A stretch of DNA of 64,000 nt, taken from Deltaproteobacteria bacterium (lineage in GTDB: Bacteria > Myxococcota_A > Polyangia > DRWM01 > JAAZOP01). This document shows positions 11,018 to 21,066 of the stretch, one piece after another. The position numbers and the translations under genes were made by a program. Where the stretch lies: the NCBI GenBank assembly GCA_016218815.1, contig JACRCX010000029.1:47417-111416 (forward strand), in the 5' to 3' direction. Position 1 is the stretch's first letter. Each line of letters begins with the position of its first letter. The notes beneath the pieces were generated by a model, which saw only the letters and a program-made list of their open reading frames with translations, was not told where the DNA came from and made no database searches.

Positions 11018-13513
11018 CTACAGGTTGAATCCGGGGACCGGCATCGCGTTGGAGTCGAGCGTCTCGCCGTTGCGGTCGAAGACCACCCGGTCCGCCAGCC
11101 GGACGATGTCGAAACCATCGGTCTGGACGTTCACCCCGATCGGGTTGTCCGTCACCTCGCCCTCGTGCAGGTCGATCGTGCCGCCCAGCGGGTACCGCGC
11201 GCCCGTCGCGTCGTACCCGTGCGCCAACTGCAGTCCGCAAAGCTCGCTCCACGACACGGTGAACCGCGTCATCTCGACCGCGCCTCCGCCGTACGCGCCG
11301 ACGCCGAAGCCGGCGCCGATGCAGCCGGACATCCCGCACGTGGCCGCGACCGTGCCCCGTACCACCACGTCGCTCAGGTCGAGCCGCGACCCCTCCAGGA
11401 TGGCGTACGCACCGACCATCCGATTGCGCTCGAGCAGCACCCGGCTCGCCACGACCTGCCCGCCGAACTGCGCGATCAGGCCGCTGCCGCCGTAGCCGTC
11501 GGAGGCCCGGCACTGCGTGTCGCGGACGATCGCGTCCGTGAACTCCAGCAGGGATCCGGCGCCGTCCGCCACGACCGCGACGGTCCGGTTGCGCTCGAAC
11601 AGCGCTCGGTCCACGTCCACCTGCGATCCCCAGGCGACCTCCAGCCCGTGGCCGCCCTTGCCCAGCCACGGCACCGCCGCCGAGTCCCGCACCACCAGGT
11701 CGGTCACGGTGAGCGTTGCCGCGCTGCACGCCACGGCCGACGCTTCGTTGCGCTCGAACAGCGCCCGGCTCACCTCGACCTCCGCCCCGTCTGCGACGAA
11801 CAGGCCCGCGGCAAGCAAGTCGCTGCCCTCGACCCCCGACGTGTCGCGCACCACCAGGTCGCGGATCGTCAGGTGCGACCCGCTCCGTCCCGCCTGCACC
11901 GCCACGCCCCGGTTGTTCTCGAACACCGCTCGCTCGACGTCCGCGCTCGCCCCGTCGAGGACCTCCAGGCCGTTGGCACTCGGGCCGCCCGGGACGATGT
12001 CGGTCCCGCGCACGACCATGTCCGTCATCGTCAGCACCGCGTCCAGCCGCACCACCACGCCCCCCTCGTGGCTCCCCTCCACCGCCGCCCGCGCCACCTC
12101 CACCCGCGCCTCCTGCTGGACGTCCAGGCCGTGGCCGGCAATTCCCGCCGCCGTCGGCTCCGTGTCGCGCAGCACCACGTCGGTCAGCGAGGCCGTGCTC
12201 CCCGGCCCCATGATCAGCGCGCTGGACTCCACGTTCCGCTCGAACCACCCGCGGGTCACCTCCGCCCGCCCCCCGCCGTCCACCTGCAGGCCGCGTCCAC
12301 GCGTGCCGTTCGCCCGGGTCCGCGCATCGCGCACCACGACGTCGGTCAGCACCGCCAAGGAACCGGCGAAACTCACCCCCACCGCGGCATCGATGCACCC
12401 CTCGAACACCCCGCGCCGGATCTCGGCACGCCCGCCGCTCTGCACGGCGAGCCCAATCCCACCCGTGCCGTCGGTCGCGCGCAGCTCCGTGTCGCGCACC
12501 GCCACGTCGGTCAGCGTGACGACGGTGCCGGGCTCGAGGCTCGTGACCGACAGCTCGTGGTTGCCCTCGAACACCGCCCGCGCCAGCTCGACCTGCGCTC
12601 CGGTCTCGACATCCAGCCCGCGCCCGTGACGGCTGTCCGTCGCGCGCGGCTGCGTGTCACGCACGACCACGTCGTGCCCCGTCACCGTCGCCCCGGTCGC
12701 GACCAGCAGCCCGACGTCGTCGACGCCCTCCACCAGGACACCCTCGAGCTGCACCGAGCGCCGGCCGACGGCGGCGATGCCCGTGCGACGGCCGCCGACC
12801 CGGAGATTGCGGACGGTCGTCCCGTAGCCGTCGATGCGGATCGTGGGGTCGGCGGCGGACGGCGTCGAACACGCGACGATCGTCTCGGCCACGCAGGCGC
12901 CCCACAGCGTGATCCCGGTAGACAGCTCCACCGCCTCGTCGAACGTCCCCTTGGACAGTGCCAGCACGGTATCCCTGGGCGCCCCGGCCTGCGCTTCCGC
13001 GATCGTCGCGAACGGCGCCGCGCGGGAGCCGTCCCCGCCGGCCGGCGCGCCCGCACGGACGTAACGCACCGTCCGCTCGCCGGGAATGTCCTCCGCCCAG
13101 TCCCCGACCGGACAGTCCATTCCGATCCGGCTGCAGCCGGGGTCGCCGACGAACGCCGCCTCGTCCGCCGCACAGTCGGGCACGCCGCCCTCGGGAGTCG
13201 GATCGCAGACCGTCGCCAGTCCCGGAGCGGACACGTCGCGCCACCCCGGCGGGCAGGGCGCAAGAAGCGGCGGTGCCGCCGGGTCGCCGTCAGGCCACGG
13301 CTCGCACGTCGCCGGCTCGCCCGGCCCCGCCGCCGTCTCCCGCCATCCCGCAGGGCAGGGCGTCAGCACGGGTGGCGCCGCGAAAGCGCTCCCGTCCATC
13401 ACCTCGTCACCGCCGTCCCCCGCGTCGCTCCCGTCCTCGACCGGCGCGCCGGTCGAGCACGCCGCGAGCAGTCCGGCGGCGCACGCACCCACGAACCGCA
13501 GCGATGACGCCAT
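11018..13513 (-). CDS. Large parallel beta-helix lipoprotein, nine repeat units
   Basis: 831 aa. The ATG at 13513 follows GAGGGGAG and gives a signal peptide with lipobox LLAAC. Two short Cys-containing modules of the form PCPxGWR...CxPxPxG follow. The bulk is about nine units of roughly 60 residues, each containing a variant of DVVVRDT, GxGLxV and RAxFExN. This is the repetitive pattern of right-handed parallel beta-helices (PbH1-type, as in pectate-lyase-like folds). The C-terminus has PIGVNVQTDGFD. It is divergent from its six-unit paralogue at 13663. A carbohydrate-binding or -cleaving surface role is possible but no catalytic residues are assigned. Confidence 0.75.
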   Translation of the reverse strand: MASSLRFVGACAAGLLAACSTGAPVEDGSDAGDGGDEVMDGSAFAAPPVLTPCPAGWRETAAGPGEPATCEPWPDGDPAAPPLLAPCPPGWRDVSAPGLATVCDPTPEGGVPDCAADEAAFVGDPGCSRIGMDCPVGDWAEDIPGERTVRYVRAGAPAGGDGSRAAPFATIAEAQAGAPRDTVLALSKGTFDEAVELSTGITLWGACVAETIVACSTPSAADPTIRIDGYGTTVRNLRVGGRRTGIAAVGRRSVQLEGVLVEGVDDVGLLVATGATVTGHDVVVRDTQPRATDSRHGRGLDVETGAQVELARAVFEGNHELSVTSLEPGTVVTLTDVAVRDTELRATDGTGGIGLAVQSGGRAEIRRGVFEGCIDAAVGVSFAGSLAVLTDVVVRDARTRANGTRGRGLQVDGGGRAEVTRGWFERNVESSALIMGPGSTASLTDVVLRDTEPTAAGIAGHGLDVQQEARVEVARAAVEGSHEGGVVVRLDAVLTMTDMVVRGTDIVPGGPSANGLEVLDGASADVERAVFENNRGVAVQAGRSGSHLTIRDLVVRDTSGVEGSDLLAAGLFVADGAEVEVSRALFERNEASAVACSAATLTVTDLVVRDSAAVPWLGKGGHGLEVAWGSQVDVDRALFERNRTVAVVADGAGSLLEFTDAIVRDTQCRASDGYGGSGLIAQFGGQVVASRVLLERNRMVGAYAILEGSRLDLSDVVVRGTVAATCGMSGCIGAGFGVGAYGGGAVEMTRFTVSWSELCGLQLAHGYDATGARYPLGGTIDLHEGEVTDNPIGVNVQTDGFDIVRLADRVVFDRNGETLDSNAMPVPGFNL

Positions 13514-13662
13514 CACGATGCTCCCCTCCCTCGTTCGGTGGGCCGAGCCCGACGGCATCGTACCACGTGCCCGCGCCGGCGATCACCGGCGCGAGGTCCT
13601 GCCGACTTGACGGCCCGGCGGGCTCCGGCCACGATCCGGATCGCGAGGAAGGGGAGGACACC

Positions 13663-15588
13663 ATGAGGCTGACCCATCGCTCGGCCGTCGTGGCCTGGCT
13701 CGTCGCGGCGGCTTGCGGCTGCACCGACGGCGGGACGGGCGGGGCGGACGTCGCGCAGGACGCCGACGGCGAGGAGGAGGTCCAAGTCGATGCGCCGGCG
13801 ATCGACCCGCCGGCGCCGCCCGCGCCGCCCCTGCTCACCCCCTGCCCGGAGGGCTGGCGCGAGGTGACGGAGTCGGGAAGCGAGGTGGCGACCTGCGAGC
13901 CCTGGCCGGAGGGCGGGCCACAGGATTGCACCGGCGATCAGGCGCACTTCCCGGGCGAACCGGGCTGCGTGACGGTGGGCTCGGCCTGCCCCACGGGCGA
14001 CTGGGCGGAGCTGCCGCCCGGCGGAGACGTCGTCTACGTCCTCGCCGGCGCCCCGCCGGGCGGAGATGGCACGCGCGCTTCGCCCTTCGGGACCATCGCG
14101 GACGCGGTCGCCGCCGCGACGACGGACGCGGTCATCGCTCTCTCCAAGGGCACGTTCGACGAGCCGGTGGCCGTCGACCGCACCTTGACGTTCTGGGGCG
14201 CGTGCACCGCGGAGACGACCGTCACGTCTTCGGTGGCGGATGACCGGGCGGCGGTCTTCTTCGCCACGGCCGGACACCTCACGGTGAGGAACCTGCGCGT
14301 GACCGGCGAGCGCGCCGGCATCGTCGCCGGTCCCGGCGTCGGGCTCACGGTGCAGGGCGTGATCATCGAAGGGGCGCGCGTGCTCGGGTTGTACGCCGCC
14401 GGCGCCGCCCCCGTCGTCGGGACCGACCTGGTGGTGCGCGACACGCGGCACGACGCGGCCGGCGGCTACGGCCTCGGGCTGAACGCCGAGCAGCACGCCG
14501 ACGTCACGCTGACGCGGTGCGCGTTCGAGCGCAACCGGACCGCCGGGATTCGCGTCAGCAGCGGCTCGCACGTCGTCCTGACCGACGTCGCGGTGCGGGA
14601 CACGGCGGGAGACGGCGCGGGGCGGATGGGCCGCGGCATCGCCGTGCAGGACGGCGGCCAGGTCGAGGTGACCCGCGGGGCGCTCGAGTCGAACCGCGAA
14701 GCTGGCGTGCTCGCCAGCACCGATGCCGTCGTGGGCCTGACCGACGTGGTGATCCGCGGCACGGAAGGACAGGAAGCGGACCGAGCCGAAGGGCGCGGGC
14801 TGCACGCGCAGAACCGGGCGCAGGTGACGGTCACACGCGGGCAGTTCCTCGCGAACCGCAAGGGCGGGCTCTACGCCAGCTCGGAGGCGAGCCTCGTGCT
14901 CCAGGACGTGGTGATCCGTGACACGCGGAGCGAGGAGGCGTCGCTGACCGAGGGCCGTGGCGTGGTCGTCGTCGCCCCGGGGGAGGCGGAGCTGCGGCGG
15001 GTCCTGCTCGAACGGAACCGCGAGCTGGCCGTCGGCGTCTCGGGTGCCGGCGCCGTGATGCACCTGGAGGACGTCATCGTACGCGACACCCTGGCGCAGG
15101 AGATCGATCTCGCTGCCGGCCGCGCGCTGGACCTCGAGAACGGCGCGACGGTGGACCTCGCGCGCGCCCTGCTGTCGGGGAACCGCGAGGTCACCGTGTT
15201 CGTCGCCGGCGCCGGCACGTCCGCGACCTTCGCGGACCTCGAGGTGCAGGACACGCGCGAGTCCGACTGCGGCTGTCCCGGCGGCATCGGCATCGGCGCC
15301 TACGCCGGCGGCCACTTCGACCTGACCCGCTTCCGGATCCACGGCCAGGCACTCTGCGGCGTGCAGCTCGCCCACGGCGCCGATCTCGACGACATCCCCT
15401 TCGCGGAGGGCGGCACGGCAGACATGCGCGACGGCGAGATCTACTCGCAGCCGATCGGCGTCAACATCCAGACCGACGGCTTCGACCCCTCCCGCCTTGC
15501 CGACCGCGTGGCCCTCTACGACAACGAAGAGCCCGTCGACATGTCGACCGAGGTGCCCGTGCCGACGGTCGATACGGGAGGGCTCTGA
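13663..15588 (+). CDS. Parallel beta-helix lipoprotein, six repeat units
   Basis: 641 aa, a paralogue of the divergent gene at 11018-13513. The signal peptide ends ACGC. A single PCPEGWREV...CEPWPEG module is followed by ALSKGTFDEP, which the paralogue shares as ALSKGTFDE. About six 60-residue units then carry variants of DVVIRDT. The C-terminal NIQTDGFDPSRLADRV matches the paralogue closely. GGAAGGGGAGG precedes the ATG at 13663. The 149-base divergent gap probably holds both promoters. The two genes look like an inverted duplication followed by change in repeat number. Confidence 0.75.
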   Translation: MRLTHRSAVVAWLVAAACGCTDGGTGGADVAQDADGEEEVQVDAPAIDPPAPPAPPLLTPCPEGWREVTESGSEVATCEPWPEGGPQDCTGDQAHFPGEPGCVTVGSACPTGDWAELPPGGDVVYVLAGAPPGGDGTRASPFGTIADAVAAATTDAVIALSKGTFDEPVAVDRTLTFWGACTAETTVTSSVADDRAAVFFATAGHLTVRNLRVTGERAGIVAGPGVGLTVQGVIIEGARVLGLYAAGAAPVVGTDLVVRDTRHDAAGGYGLGLNAEQHADVTLTRCAFERNRTAGIRVSSGSHVVLTDVAVRDTAGDGAGRMGRGIAVQDGGQVEVTRGALESNREAGVLASTDAVVGLTDVVIRGTEGQEADRAEGRGLHAQNRAQVTVTRGQFLANRKGGLYASSEASLVLQDVVIRDTRSEEASLTEGRGVVVVAPGEAELRRVLLERNRELAVGVSGAGAVMHLEDVIVRDTLAQEIDLAAGRALDLENGATVDLARALLSGNREVTVFVAGAGTSATFADLEVQDTRESDCGCPGGIGIGAYAGGHFDLTRFRIHGQALCGVQLAHGADLDDIPFAEGGTADMRDGEIYSQPIGVNIQTDGFDPSRLADRVALYDNEEPVDMSTEVPVPTVDTGGL

Positions 15589-15619
15589 CGCAACGGCACG
15601 GCCGTGCTCGGCGGGCGCC

Positions 15620-15648
15620 TTGACATCCCGGCGGGTCCCATCGAGCAT
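15620..15648 (+). promoter_or_regulatory. Candidate promoter of the large kinase gene
   Basis: TTGACA at 15620-15625 and GAGCAT at 15643-15648 are separated by 17 bases. The ATG of the kinase gene lies 11 bases after the -10, so the leader would be nearly absent. The -35 is perfect; the -10 is weak. Confidence 0.35.
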
Positions 15649-15658
15649 CCGGGGGCCG

Positions 15659-18600
15659 ATGGATGGGAGTGGGCCGGCCGGTTCGCTGGAACGCACGCAA
15701 CCCGGCGCGGGACGGACCGCGGGCGGGTTCCGCCTGCTGGACATCCTCGGTCGCGGCGGCATGGGCGTCGTCTTCCGCGGCGTGGATGCCGAAGGCCGCG
15801 AGGCCGCGGTCAAGTTCCTGCTGCAGCTCGGGGAGGACGGCGAAGAGGCGGTGCGGCGCTTCGACCGCGAAGGGCGCGTACGCATCGATCATCCCAATAT
15901 CTGCCGCGTCCTGGCCTCCGGGACGGACGAGGCCGGCATGCCGTTCATCGCGTTCGAGCTGCTGCGCGGTGAGGCGCTGCACACCCGCATCGCCCGCGGG
16001 ACGCTGTCCCCGCGCGAGGCCGCCGGCGTGGGCGTCCAGGTCTGCCACGGCCTGGCCGCCGCCCACGCGGTCGGCATCGTCCACCGCGATCTCAAGCCGT
16101 CGAACCTGTTCCTCTGCGCCGACGGCACCGTGAAGCTCGTCGACTTCGGCATCGCCCTCCTGACCGATCCCGCCGCCACCCGCCTCACCGCCAGCGGCGC
16201 CGTCGTCGGGACTCCGGCGTACCTCTCGCCGGAGCAGGCCCGCGGCATCGGCGGCGTCGATGCGCGGACGGACGTCTGGTCGCTCGCCGTGTCCCTGTAC
16301 GAGGCGCTCTCCGGCCGGCTGCCTTTCGAGCGCGAGACCGCGCTCGCCACGATGGTGGCCATCCTGATGGACGCGCCGGTGCCCCTGCGCTGCGCGGCGC
16401 CGGGAGTGCCGCCGGGACTGGCCGAGGCCGTGGAACGAGGGCTGTGCAAGGAGCCGGGCGAGCGCTGGCAGGGCGCGGCCGAGTTCGGCGCCGCTCTCGC
16501 CGGACTCGATCTCGCGGCCGGCGACGAGCACCCGCCCGCACCCGCGCCGCGGGTCACCGCCTTCCCCGAGGAGCAACGGGTCGTCGCCGTGCTGCTGGCC
16601 GAGGACGTGCGCGACGCGACCGCCATCGAGCGAGCGGTGCGCGAGCGGGGCGGCGAGTATCTCCCCCTGCTCGGCCGCCGCGCGCTGGGCGTTTTCGGCG
16701 GCGCGGCGTGGGAGGGTGACGAGCTGCTGCAGGCCGGCGCGGCCGCAATCGCCGTACGCCACGCCGCCGGACGGATGGCGATCGCTTCCGGGCGCGCCGC
16801 CCTGACCGGGGCCGGGATCTCCGGCGTGGTCCTGCGCGCCGCCGAGCAGGGGTGCGCGGCCAACCTCCCGGGCGTGGCGGTCGAGCGGGATCTCGCCCGC
16901 AGCCTGCGCACCGGCCTGAGCGTGCGGGACGTGGCCGACGGCCTGAGCGAGCTGGTCGGCGTCGTGCCCCAGACCCTGACTCTCGGCGGCGACGCCCAGG
17001 ACACGCTCTGGGGACGCGAACCGGAGCTGTCGCAGCTCCGCTCCGCGATCGAGGAAGTGCTGGATCGCAGGCACGCCCTGGCGCTCCTCCTGAGCGGCCC
17101 GGCAGGCATCGGCAAGAGCCGCCTGGCCCGCGAAGCCGAGAGGATGGCCGAGCAGGCGGCACCCCCGCTGTGGGTGCTGTCAGGCCGGGCCGAGCCGCTC
17201 CATCGCCACCGGCTGTTCGACCTGTTCCGCTCGATCCTCGAGAACCGTGCGGCTCGCGGCGTGCTGCAGCTCGGCTGGCCGCGGCTCGACGCCCGGAACT
17301 CCGCCGACGAGCGGCGTCGCGCGGTCGAGCTCCTCGCGGCGGAAGTCGCGCCCCACGGAAGCCCGCCGCCCTGGACCGGCGTCCTGGGAGAGCTGCTCGG
17401 CCTGCCGGCGCCCGAGCGCGGCGACGACGCCACCGCGCCGCGCGATCCCCAGTTCCTCGCCGACCGCTACCGCATCGCCCTGCTCGACCATCTCGGCGCG
17501 TACCTCGAAGCCGGTCCGACGATGCTCGCCGTCGAGGACCTCCAATGGGCCGATCCCGCCTCGCTCGAGCTGCTCGACCAGCTCCTCGATCGCTTCGCCG
17601 CGGAGCCGCTGCTGATCGTCGCGACCACCCGGCCGGAGCTGCAGGAAGGCGGAGGCCGGGTATTCGAGGGACGCAACCTCGTCCACGTCAAGCTCGGCGG
17701 ACTGGCGCCGGAGGACGTCGGCCGCCTGGCCACGGAGGCGGCCGGACGGCACCTGACGACGACCGCCGTCGCCGCGGTCGCCGAGCGGACGCAGGGCAAT
17801 CCGCTGTTCGTCCGGGAGATCGCCATGCAGCTCGGCCCGGCCGGCTGGCGCGTGGATGCTGCGGGCGGCCTGCCCCTGCCCGTGACGGTCGAAGCGGCAA
17901 TCCAGTCGCGGCTGGACCACCTGTCCACGGCCGAGAAGGACCTGTGCAAGCGTGCCGCGGTGCTGGGTCGGGCCTTCCTGCCCCAGGAGCTGGCCGCCCT
18001 GGGCGTCGCCGACGTCGACGCGCTGCTCGGCGCCCTGCGCCACAAGGACGTCGTCGTCTCCCGGCAGCGACCCCCCGGCGGGGTCCGCGAGTACGCCTTC
18101 CGCAGCGGCCTCGTCGCGGACGTCGCGTACCGGATGCTGACGCCCGAGCTGCGCGAGGAGCTGCATCGCCTGGCCGCCGGGCATCTGGGCACGGCGGAGG
18201 ACGCCCAGGCGGAAGAGGTGGCGTCCCACCTCGAGCGCGGTGCGCGGCCGGAGCAGGCCGTGCGCTGGTACCTCATGGCGGCCCTGGAGGCCGTGGGTCG
18301 CGGCGACTCCCGTCGCGTCGTGGACTGCGCCGAACACGCCCAGCGCGGCGGGAGCGAGGTGCCGTACCCGCTGCACATCGCCCACGCCGAGGCGCTGGGG
18401 TTTCTCGGCCGGCGCGACGACGAGGCGCTGGCCCTGGCGCGGGCGCTGGCGACGGCGCCGGACGACGCGGAGCGCGCACGCGTGCTGACGCGGCAGGCCG
18501 AGTGGTTGCGGCGGACGGGACGCCTCCCCGAGGCGCTGGGCGCTGCCGCCCAGGCCGTGTCGGCCGCCCGCCGGGCCGGGGACCTCGAGCGGCTCACCTG

Positions 18601-19498
18601 GGCCAGGGCGTGGCAGGTCGGCGCGCTGGCCGCGGCGGGACGCGCGGCCGAGGCGCGCGAGGCGCTGGGCGAGGCGATTCGCAGCGCCACCGGCACGTCG
18701 GCCAAGACCCGCGGCTTCGTCGCCGATCAGCGCGCCGTGCTCGCCGCCGCCGCGGGCGACCTGGCCGAGATGCGCGAAGCGTTCCGCGAGGCGGTGCGGC
18801 TGTACCAGTCCTCGGGCGACATCCGGCGGGAGCTAGGCGCGCGGACGAACCTGGCGGACGCCTTCAATCGCGTCGGCGCCTATGACGAGGCGGCCGCCGC
18901 GCTGCGCGACGCGCTCGAGTCTTGCCGCCGGCTGGGCAGCCGCATGCGCGAGGCCTATGCCCTGTGCAACCTGGGCTACTCCCTGGTCATGCTCGGCTCG
19001 TGGGAGGAGGCGATGCGGACCCTCGACGCCGCCGCGGGCGTCGCAGGCCGCTCCGGAGATGCGCGTCTCTCCGTCGCGGTCCGCGTCTACCGCTCCCGCG
19101 CTCTGCTCCTGGCCGGCCGGCCGCACGAGGCCGCGGATCAGGCGGAGGCGGCGGCGCGCGATGCCGAACGGCTCGGCCTTCCCGATTGGCAGGTCAACGC
19201 CTGGACCCTCGCCGCCCGCGCGCTCCTCGCCGCCCGCGATCCGCGGGCCGTCTCGCTGTCCACCGCCGCGCTCGAGCTCCGCGATCGGCTCGGAACGGTG
19301 GCCGAGGACGAGGCCGAGACCTTCCTGGTCCACGCGCTCGCCCTGCGGGCGGCAGGGCGCGAGGCCGAGGCGCGCGAGGCCGGCCGGCGGGGGCGGGAGC
19401 GAGTCCTCGAGCTGGCCGCGCGGATCGGGGACGCCGCGTGGCGCGACCGCTACCTGCGCGGGATCCCCGCCCATCGCGCGCTGCTGGAAATCGCCTAG
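15659..19498 (+). CDS. Ser/Thr protein kinase fused to cyclase-like, AAA ATPase and TPR domains
   Basis: 1279 aa. Residues 23-280 are a Hanks kinase: GRGGMGVV loop, Lys52, HRDLKPSN (142-149), DFG (162-164) and GTPAYLSPEQ. Residues about 303-425 resemble a class III nucleotidyl cyclase but lack the usual metal-binding aspartate motifs, so they are probably inactive or sensory. From about 450 there is a signalling ATPase: Walker A SGPAGIGKS (479-487) and Walker B LAVEDLQWAD. The last 400 residues are TPR-like helices. The layout matches the kinase/cyclase fusion regulators of Myxococcota. The start is the ATG at 15659, as upstream codons lie in a spacer. It is cytoplasmic; the convergent beta-helix lipoprotein gene overlaps its stop by 4 bases. 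Confidence 0.85.
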   Translation: MDGSGPAGSLERTQPGAGRTAGGFRLLDILGRGGMGVVFRGVDAEGREAAVKFLLQLGEDGEEAVRRFDREGRVRIDHPNICRVLASGTDEAGMPFIAFELLRGEALHTRIARGTLSPREAAGVGVQVCHGLAAAHAVGIVHRDLKPSNLFLCADGTVKLVDFGIALLTDPAATRLTASGAVVGTPAYLSPEQARGIGGVDARTDVWSLAVSLYEALSGRLPFERETALATMVAILMDAPVPLRCAAPGVPPGLAEAVERGLCKEPGERWQGAAEFGAALAGLDLAAGDEHPPAPAPRVTAFPEEQRVVAVLLAEDVRDATAIERAVRERGGEYLPLLGRRALGVFGGAAWEGDELLQAGAAAIAVRHAAGRMAIASGRAALTGAGISGVVLRAAEQGCAANLPGVAVERDLARSLRTGLSVRDVADGLSELVGVVPQTLTLGGDAQDTLWGREPELSQLRSAIEEVLDRRHALALLLSGPAGIGKSRLAREAERMAEQAAPPLWVLSGRAEPLHRHRLFDLFRSILENRAARGVLQLGWPRLDARNSADERRRAVELLAAEVAPHGSPPPWTGVLGELLGLPAPERGDDATAPRDPQFLADRYRIALLDHLGAYLEAGPTMLAVEDLQWADPASLELLDQLLDRFAAEPLLIVATTRPELQEGGGRVFEGRNLVHVKLGGLAPEDVGRLATEAAGRHLTTTAVAAVAERTQGNPLFVREIAMQLGPAGWRVDAAGGLPLPVTVEAAIQSRLDHLSTAEKDLCKRAAVLGRAFLPQELAALGVADVDALLGALRHKDVVVSRQRPPGGVREYAFRSGLVADVAYRMLTPELREELHRLAAGHLGTAEDAQAEEVASHLERGARPEQAVRWYLMAALEAVGRGDSRRVVDCAEHAQRGGSEVPYPLHIAHAEALGFLGRRDDEALALARALATAPDDAERARVLTRQAEWLRRTGRLPEALGAAAQAVSAARRAGDLERLTWARAWQVGALAAAGRAAEAREALGEAIRSATGTSAKTRGFVADQRAVLAAAAGDLAEMREAFREAVRLYQSSGDIRRELGARTNLADAFNRVGAYDEAAAALRDALESCRRLGSRMREAYALCNLGYSLVMLGSWEEAMRTLDAAAGVAGRSGDARLSVAVRVYRSRALLLAGRPHEAADQAEAAARDAERLGLPDWQVNAWTLAARALLAARDPRAVSLSTAALELRDRLGTVAEDEAETFLVHALALRAAGREAEAREAGRRGRERVLELAARIGDAAWRDRYLRGIPAHRALLEIA

Positions 19499-20925
19499 TC
19501 CGGCGGGTTCGGGTCGATGATCGCGTTGACGCCGTCGACGCCGACCCGGTCGACCGCGGGCACGTCGTCGGGGTCCACCCGGCCGACGATCGAGAGATCG
19601 GCGTGGGGCCGCACGTCGTTGTCCGCCGTCGCACCCTCGCGGCTCACGCTGGTGTCCCAGCCCGACGCCGCGTCGCCGTTCTGTACCAGCGCGCCGTACT
19701 GCGTGCCGAAGCCGTCGACCGCGAGGGTGTCGACCGCGATCCCGTCCATCGTCCCGCCGCCGAGATCGATCAGGAGGCCCGCCCGCTCGTTGCCCGACAG
19801 CGCCAGCCGGCGCAGGGTCACCGGACCCGCCGCGCCCACGACCTGCACGCCGTCGCCGACCTGCACGGAGCGGCTTTCCTCGAAGATCCGCGTGGCGAGC
19901 GCCGTGTCATCGATGCGGCCGTCGGAGACGGTGACGTTGGACGAGTGGACGGCGACTACGCCGGCCAGCCTGTTGCCCGCCAGGGCCATCCCCGCACCCG
20001 CCAGCTCGACCCCGTCGCAGTCCTGGATCCACACCGCCGGTCCGCCGTTGCCGCCCGCGACCAGATCCGTGTGCCGCGCGGTGGCCCCGTCGTGCAGCAG
20101 GCCGAAGTTGTCGCCGTCGTCGACCACCAGCCCCGACGACTCGACGTCCGCCGCGTCCGCGAAGACCCCACCGTAGGCCAGCCGCACCAGCACCCCCCGG
20201 AAGGTCCCCGACAGGTCCAGGTCGCGCAACACGGCGCTCCCGCCCGAGATCATCAGACCGGTGCCGAGGTTGCGAGGGGCGCCGCCGCGCTCCCAGGTCG
20301 TCGCGCCGTCCACCAGCAACGCGCCGAAGCTCGCGAAGCCGCGGGCCGTGACGTCCTCGAGCCGGGCATCCGCCACGCGCACCAGCAGCAGTCCGTGCGT
20401 GGCCCACAGGTCGGGATCGACCTCGGGCGGCGAGCCGCTCATCAGCACGCTGTTCCGGTTCGTCTCGACGATCGGGCCGACCAGCTCGAGGCTCCGCAGC
20501 TCCAGTACATCCACGTCCTCCGCCGCGACGCCGATGCCGCGGGTCGCCTCGAGCCGCACGCGCTCCAGCACCGCCGACCCGGTCCCGGTGATCCAGATCC
20601 CGCTGTTGCCCGACGAAAGCACGCCCAGGTCGGCGACTCGCGTCGGCGATGCCCCCGGCACCAGCCGCAGTACCGGCCGATGCCCGGTCGTCAAGAGCAC
20701 GCTCTCCGTCGGCCCGTGCCCCGTGAGCGTCACGCCGGCTGGAACCTCGAACGAGCCGGCGATGCGACAGGCGCCGACGCGCACCGTGTCGCCGGCGCGC
20801 GCCGCGCCGAGCGCCGCCGCCAGCTCGTCGGCCGTGCACTTCTCCGCGGAATCCGACCCGCCGCACGCGCCGGCCAGCGCCCAACAGAAGACCACGGCCC
20901 ACCGCCACGACGTTGCTCGTCCCAT
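19495..20925 (-). CDS. Parallel beta-helix lipoprotein
   Basis: 476 aa. The ATG at 20925 is preceded by GAGAGGTGG and opens a signal peptide with lipobox LAGAC. The rest consists of short imperfect beta-helix rungs (GIWITGTGSAVLERVRLEAT, VWIQDCDGVELAG, GLMISGGSAVLRDLDLSG), fitting a right-handed parallel beta-helix of PbH1 type. An ADELAAALGAARAGDTV segment after the signal peptide is typical of the N-terminal cap. It is not a close relative of the pair at 11-15.6 kb. Its 3' end overlaps the kinase gene by 4 bases in convergent arrangement. The substrate is unknown. Confidence 0.7.
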   Translation of the reverse strand: MGRATSWRWAVVFCWALAGACGGSDSAEKCTADELAAALGAARAGDTVRVGACRIAGSFEVPAGVTLTGHGPTESVLLTTGHRPVLRLVPGASPTRVADLGVLSSGNSGIWITGTGSAVLERVRLEATRGIGVAAEDVDVLELRSLELVGPIVETNRNSVLMSGSPPEVDPDLWATHGLLLVRVADARLEDVTARGFASFGALLVDGATTWERGGAPRNLGTGLMISGGSAVLRDLDLSGTFRGVLVRLAYGGVFADAADVESSGLVVDDGDNFGLLHDGATARHTDLVAGGNGGPAVWIQDCDGVELAGAGMALAGNRLAGVVAVHSSNVTVSDGRIDDTALATRIFEESRSVQVGDGVQVVGAAGPVTLRRLALSGNERAGLLIDLGGGTMDGIAVDTLAVDGFGTQYGALVQNGDAASGWDTSVSREGATADNDVRPHADLSIVGRVDPDDVPAVDRVGVDGVNAIIDPNPPD

Positions 20926-21066
20926 CGTCCACCTCTCGAGTCCGCCCCAGTATGCCATGCCCCGCGCTCTCGTCCAGGCCCGCCGCCGGCTCGATCGAGT
21001 GGACCGAGGATCAGGCCGCGTTCTCGCGGATGTGGGAATTCGGCCGGTGCGAGCAGGACCGGACGG

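Noticed and set aside
15659..19498. Second, active adenylate cyclase within the large kinase
   Set aside because: The segment at residues 303-425 lacks the paired metal aspartates and transition-state residues, so it is described as cyclase-like only.
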